A stretch of DNA of 8,504 bases from Pseudomonadota bacterium. GTDB lineage: Bacteria > Desulfobacterota > Desulfobacteria > Desulfobacterales > C00003060. The stretch is from assembly GCA_015222985.1 (NCBI GenBank), contig JADFWI010000397.1:1-8504 (forward strand), given 5' to 3'. A program made the translations under genes and the position numbers. Shown piece after piece: positions 5,878-8,504 of the stretch (positions are counted from its first letter, which is position 1; each line of letters opens with the position of its first letter). The notes under the pieces are model-generated. The model was not told the DNA's origin. It ran no database searches and worked only from the letters and a program-made list of their open reading frames with translations.

Positions 5878-6925
5878 TACTGTACGGCAGGGGTGATCTG
5901 GCCCATTCACCCGGTTTGGGCATGATGCACTGGTTGATGACGGTCATCCAGTAGTACTCGGAGTTGAGTTCTCTCAACTTGCCGTCTTCAGGGAATCTGG
6001 CGTGGCTGGTTCGCTCATAAGCAGTCTGGAAGACCACAATACCTCCGTCATCTTCCTGTGCGAGGAGGTAATGGTTCTTGATGGTCTTGACGGCCAGGTT
6101 GTTGGCCTCGGCCAGGTGTTGTATGTCCGTGTCTGTGAGCTTCATTAATATGTATTTGGAAACGCCCCTTTCCGAAATCCGGTAAAGCCCTCTTGATTCG
6201 CAACTTGCCACATAGACTGTAGATATACAATTTATCCGCCTCAGGAATTGCGCGCCTACCACCGCTGCTGTGCGCCGCCCTCCGGCCGTGGTAGGCAATC
6301 CATAGTATTCAAATAACTTCTTTTGAATCTCCTCTGCATAAGATTCCCCTTTTTCATACAGATCCTTAGATATGTACCGGAGATCACGGGCCATGTCTTC
6401 TGCGGCATCGGCAATGGGCCAATCAATTCGGACGCGGAAGTGTGAAAGGCTGTATCTGTTTCTGGCTTTGATAGTGGGATCCCGTTGAATAAGCAGGGCG
6501 TAGTCCACGGGGAGCAGGTCTCTGAGAAAGTCAGAGAAATGGACAGATTCAAAGAACTTTGTGTTCCTGTAATATTTCTTTGTAAACTGAACTGTTTCGG
6601 AGCGCATCAAGTTCTCTTTAGTTGCTTTGTTGTCATCAAAAAACCTGATGTATTTTTTGTAGGCATTGGGGATGAAATCCTCCACGAAGATTACAATAAA
6701 TCGGTTATGACATTCATACTCGACATCAGGAATCCGTGCTCTTGGCTTTAGTTCCCGCTTTTCCACAAATGGGTATGGAAGATTCTTGTCAACAAAGTCA
6801 CGATAAGACTTCACCAACCCATACTCGATAAGATATTCGTCCAGTTCATCCCGAAGGGATTCATAGACCGACCGTCGCAGTTTGTCCTGGCGGCTCAACT
6901 GTTCGCGAAAATTCCAGTAAGTCAC
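5864..6925 (-). CDS. conserved-looking cytosolic protein, function unknown
   Basis: This is a 353-residue protein that I do not recognise. It has no signal peptide or membrane segment, is rich in Tyr, Phe, Arg and Asp/Glu, and has a charged helical start (MTYWNFREQLSRQDKLRR) and two well separated halves. Around residues 260-285 the pattern DIQHLAEANNLAVKTIKNHY could be a helix-turn-helix-like element, but this is weak. The GTG start at 6925 is chosen because AAGGAGA (6938-6932) sits 7 bases before it; the frame extends to an upstream ATG at 7003 whose Arg/Pro/Gly-rich extension comes from a hairpin region. A strong promoter lies upstream at 7060-7032, making it its own unit. Its last 14 bases overlap the end of the convergent fusion gene, with no terminator between them. 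Normal codon structure over more than 1 kb argues for a real gene. Confidence 0.75.
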   Translation of the reverse strand: MTYWNFREQLSRQDKLRRSVYESLRDELDEYLIEYGLVKSYRDFVDKNLPYPFVEKRELKPRARIPDVEYECHNRFIVIFVEDFIPNAYKKYIRFFDDNKATKENLMRSETVQFTKKYYRNTKFFESVHFSDFLRDLLPVDYALLIQRDPTIKARNRYSLSHFRVRIDWPIADAAEDMARDLRYISKDLYEKGESYAEEIQKKLFEYYGLPTTAGGRRTAAVVGAQFLRRINCISTVYVASCESRGLYRISERGVSKYILMKLTDTDIQHLAEANNLAVKTIKNHYLLAQEDDGGIVVFQTAYERTSHARFPEDGKLRELNSEYYWMTVINQCIMPKPGEWARSPLPYSIIYT

Positions 6926-6931
6926 GAGCTG

Positions 6932-6938
6932 TCTCCTT
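6932..6938 (-). promoter_or_regulatory. ribosome binding site that decides the GTG start at 6925
   Basis: On the - strand this reads AAGGAGA, with AGGAG ending 7 bases before the GTG. It is close to the consensus site and better than anything upstream of the alternative ATG at 7003, so it fixes the start of the 353-residue gene. Confidence 0.8.
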
Positions 6939-6985
6939 GTGTTATCGGCTGCAACGATTGGATGATGGGCAGGCCCTTGAGGCCC

Positions 6986-7030
6986 CCGCCGGGGACGAAG
7001 CAAAACTGCTTCCTCTAGGCGGATTTTTTT
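6986..7030 (+). terminator. rho-independent terminator reading rightward
   Basis: The outer stem is CCGCC (6986-6990) with GGCGG (7018-7022). The inner stem is GAAGCA (6997-7002) with TGCTTC (7007-7012) around an AAAC loop, with a partly paired internal section between. A seven-T run follows at 7024-7030. It can stop + strand transcription only, yet no + strand gene lies between it and the fusion gene that ends at 5877. A competing CCCC-GCC-GGGG hairpin (6984-6994) overlaps the outer stem. Confidence 0.6.
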
Positions 7031-7031
7031 A

Positions 7032-7060
7032 CTTATAACGCAGTCTTACTTAACAGTCAA
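7032..7060 (-). promoter_or_regulatory. strong sigma70-like promoter of the 353-residue gene
   Basis: On the - strand TTGACT (7060-7055) and TATAAG (7037-7032) are separated by exactly 17 bases, each one base from consensus. Transcription would start near 7025, at the A-run complementary to the terminator T-run, giving a leader of about 100 bases that contains the GC-rich hairpin of 6984-7022. Confidence 0.7.
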
Positions 7061-7085
7061 CGCAAAGTTGGCAATAACTTCTGGT

Positions 7086-7799
7086 TCATGATTCGACGTT
7101 GTTTGCGGCGTTTAGCCGGTCGATCCATGCATAGATCCTCTCACGCCAGTAATAGGCGGGGATTGCAAAAGCAATGGAGATAACGATGAGGATGATCAAT
7201 GTGGCATAGTCTTTCTGAAGTACCTGGGCGCCTTGAAGGCTTAACATGAGAGTGCCCGGCATGCGACCAATACCGGCCATAAGTACAAATACCTTCAAAG
7301 AAATACCGGTCAACCCAAGGAAGATGCAGAGGTAGTCTTTGGGAAATCCCGGCACCACAAAAAACAAGAAAAACAAAAGAGCGCCATGATGTCTTGTGAC
7401 GGCGTCAAATTTGCCCAGGTAGCGGCCCGGAACCCATTTTCTCACGTAGCGTCTTCCCAGAATCCGGGCCAGGATGAAGTTGACGACTGAACCTGCCGTA
7501 AGCCCGATGGAGGAATAGATGAACCCTGGAACAGTACCAAAGACATAGCCCCCCACAAATCCGCTGGCCTCTCCCGGGACCGGCGCGAATAGCACCTGAA
7601 GGATTTGAATCCCCATAAAGGCCAGCGGCGCGCGGATGGGGCCCCAGTTAAGGAGAAACGTCCTGACCTGTTCAGGGTCTTTAACCAAGCCGTACAATGT
7701 GACGGCCCTTTCGGCCAGAAACGTCCAGTTAAGGAATACGATCAGAGCGAGAAATCCTGTGCCGCCAAGGAATATAGCAATCTTAACGAGGCGGCTCAT
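7086..7799 (-). CDS. TVP38/TMEM64 family (VTT domain) integral membrane protein
   Basis: This 237-residue inner-membrane protein belongs to the DedA/VTT superfamily, linked in other organisms to lipid scrambling or membrane homeostasis; the substrate here is unknown. Hydrophobic segments lie near residues 7-28, 56-74, 80-112, 139-162, 164-186 and 198-217. Family-like features are the re-entrant motif APVPGEASGFVGGYVFG (72-88) with Glu77, SVVNFILARILGR (104-116), and the second motif VPGFPKDYLCIFLGLTGI (149-166) followed by GIGRMPGT. The Arg that often precedes PGxP is Val here. The ATG at 7799 is preferred over the in-frame TTG at 7805. It overlaps the end of the upstream PGK-like gene by 17 bases and has no clear ribosome binding site, so it is probably translated by coupling to that gene. 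It is not a SNARE or transporter of a better known class. Confidence 0.88.
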   Translation of the reverse strand: MSRLVKIAIFLGGTGFLALIVFLNWTFLAERAVTLYGLVKDPEQVRTFLLNWGPIRAPLAFMGIQILQVLFAPVPGEASGFVGGYVFGTVPGFIYSSIGLTAGSVVNFILARILGRRYVRKWVPGRYLGKFDAVTRHHGALLFFLFFVVPGFPKDYLCIFLGLTGISLKVFVLMAGIGRMPGTLMLSLQGAQVLQKDYATLIILIVISIAFAIPAYYWRERIYAWIDRLNAANNVES

Positions 7800-8504
7800 A
7801 ACCAAGGGCTTCGGGGAGACCTTTCTGAGGGATGGTCAGCTCCAGGCGGTAGCGTGATTTGAGATGATAGTGAAAGGGGAGGGCAGATCTTAGATTCTTT
7901 CCGTAAAAGAGATTCCAGTGTGTGTTGAGTTGAAGCATGGGCCATGCAATGCGGTTTCCTTCCAACACATGGACAAAGGCGCCGCCTGCATCACTCAAGC
8001 GCGAAAACAGCGCGTCTTCGTTAAATCCCAGTTTTCTTGCGATTTCGATGCTGTCTCCGCCAGAAGAAATGGTGTAGGCTCCATTTCTTTGAGCCTTTAA
8101 GATCGCTTCCAGAATCGAGCGTTCCGGCCCTTCAAAGCCGGCCTCTTCACTCTTTCCGACCGGGCCTTTCTTGTATATGGTCTTGGCCTTCAAGAGGAGC
8201 GACACAAAGTGCCTGGTGGTTTGTTCTCCAATGCTCCATAGATGGAATTGATCCTTTTTCGGATGATCATGAATTACCTCAGGCGTCAAATTGAGAATAT
8301 CTGAATTATGTTTTACCAGAAAGTCCGCAGGCAGGATCAGTTTTTCTTGTCCTTCGGGGCGTGCGTGAAGTTCCTGGAAAAACCTTACAAGAGCCTTACT
8401 CACGTTTTTCTCCAGAAATGCCTCGGTAGTCTCTCCGAAGTTATACCGTTCACCGGGCCGTACCTCCTTGCTTAGCAGAGCGATGATCCCCGGGGTTCCC
8501 CCCA
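7783..8504 (-). CDS. divergent phosphoglycerate-kinase-like protein (partial, N-terminal half outside the window)
   Basis: The frame is open to the window edge and 239 residues are visible, ending at TAA (7785-7783). They align with the nucleotide-binding C-terminal domain of phosphoglycerate kinase: an IIALLSKEV...AFL stretch, LILPADFLV, the IGxxT...AKTI-x-x-x-GPVG segment, FEG, SGGDSIEIARKLG for the usual GGGDT, and LSDAGGAFVHVLEG for the usual STGGGASLELLEG. The Asp of GGD is kept, but several glycines and the Thr-Gly-Gly-Gly loop are altered. After the point where normal PGKs end, about 55 extra residues follow, containing Trp, Tyr and His and ending EPPR. It may be a PGK with changed substrate or a non-catalytic paralogue. 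The internal GTG at 8403 is not the start, since homology continues upstream. It overlaps the membrane protein gene by 17 bases. Confidence 0.72.
   Translation of the reverse strand, partial: GGTPGIIALLSKEVRPGERYNFGETTEAFLEKNVSKALVRFFQELHARPEGQEKLILPADFLVKHNSDILNLTPEVIHDHPKKDQFHLWSIGEQTTRHFVSLLLKAKTIYKKGPVGKSEEAGFEGPERSILEAILKAQRNGAYTISSGGDSIEIARKLGFNEDALFSRLSDAGGAFVHVLEGNRIAWPMLQLNTHWNLFYGKNLRSALPFHYHLKSRYRLELTIPQKGLPEALGYEPPR

Noticed and set aside
6926..7003. N-terminal extension of the 353-residue protein to an ATG at 7003
   Set aside because: The extension is Arg/Pro/Gly-rich and derives from the hairpin; the GTG at 6925 has a near-perfect ribosome binding site.
8401..8403. GTG at 8403 as start of the PGK-like gene
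   Set aside because: The frame is open to the window edge and PGK-like sequence continues upstream.

Overview
The window looks like a piece of a Gram-negative, probably anaerobic deltaproteobacterial (Desulfobacterota-type) chromosome. This is an inference. It rests on lipoprotein and signal-peptide genes of Gram-negative style, the WbpB/WbpD-type O-antigen sugar enzymes, AGGAG-type ribosome binding sites, and small RRSGxDRR-repeat proteins that I associate with that group. No rRNA, tRNA, CRISPR array, transposase or phage gene is visible.

Left part (1-2642, all + strand). The tail of an unidentified protein ends at 66. A 53-residue arginine-rich protein built of DRRxxx hexapeptides (245-406) is followed 47 bases later by a complete beta-ketoacyl-ACP synthase II (FabF type, 454-1722). 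After a 391-base gap with three consecutive stem-loops comes a second, 60-residue copy of the arginine-rich protein (2114-2296). A small secreted protein of unknown function follows (2382-2642). The two small proteins are clear paralogues: across the first 27 codons nearly all base differences are silent, which shows that both are kept as proteins.

Middle part (2802-5877, + strand). This is a tight operon of a small lipoprotein, a UDP-glucuronate decarboxylase (UDP-xylose synthase) and a 538-residue two-enzyme fusion. The fusion joins a Gfo/Idh/MocA dehydrogenase (WbpB/WlbA type) to a left-handed beta-helix N-acetyltransferase (WbpD/WlbB type) with a four-cysteine tail. These enzymes make nucleotide sugars for surface polysaccharide: UDP-xylose, and UDP-2,3-diacetamido-2,3-dideoxy-glucuronate. 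The aminotransferase that must act between the two fused activities is not in the window.

Right part (5864-8504, - strand). A 353-residue cytosolic protein that I do not recognise runs convergently into the fusion gene, overlapping its end by 14 bases. It has its own strong sigma70-like promoter. The far right holds a two-gene unit read leftward: a divergent phosphoglycerate-kinase-like protein (N-terminal half outside the window) and a TVP38/TMEM64 (VTT) membrane protein overlapping it by 17 bases. A hairpin followed by seven Ts, oriented to stop + strand transcription, lies just before the unknown gene's promoter, over 1.1 kb beyond the end of the polysaccharide operon. Read-through of that operon would therefore be antisense to the whole unknown gene.

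The points most worth following are the duplicated hexapeptide-repeat proteins, the fusion of two non-consecutive pathway enzymes, the unrecognised 353-residue gene with its antisense arrangement, and the divergent PGK-like protein coupled to a membrane protein.
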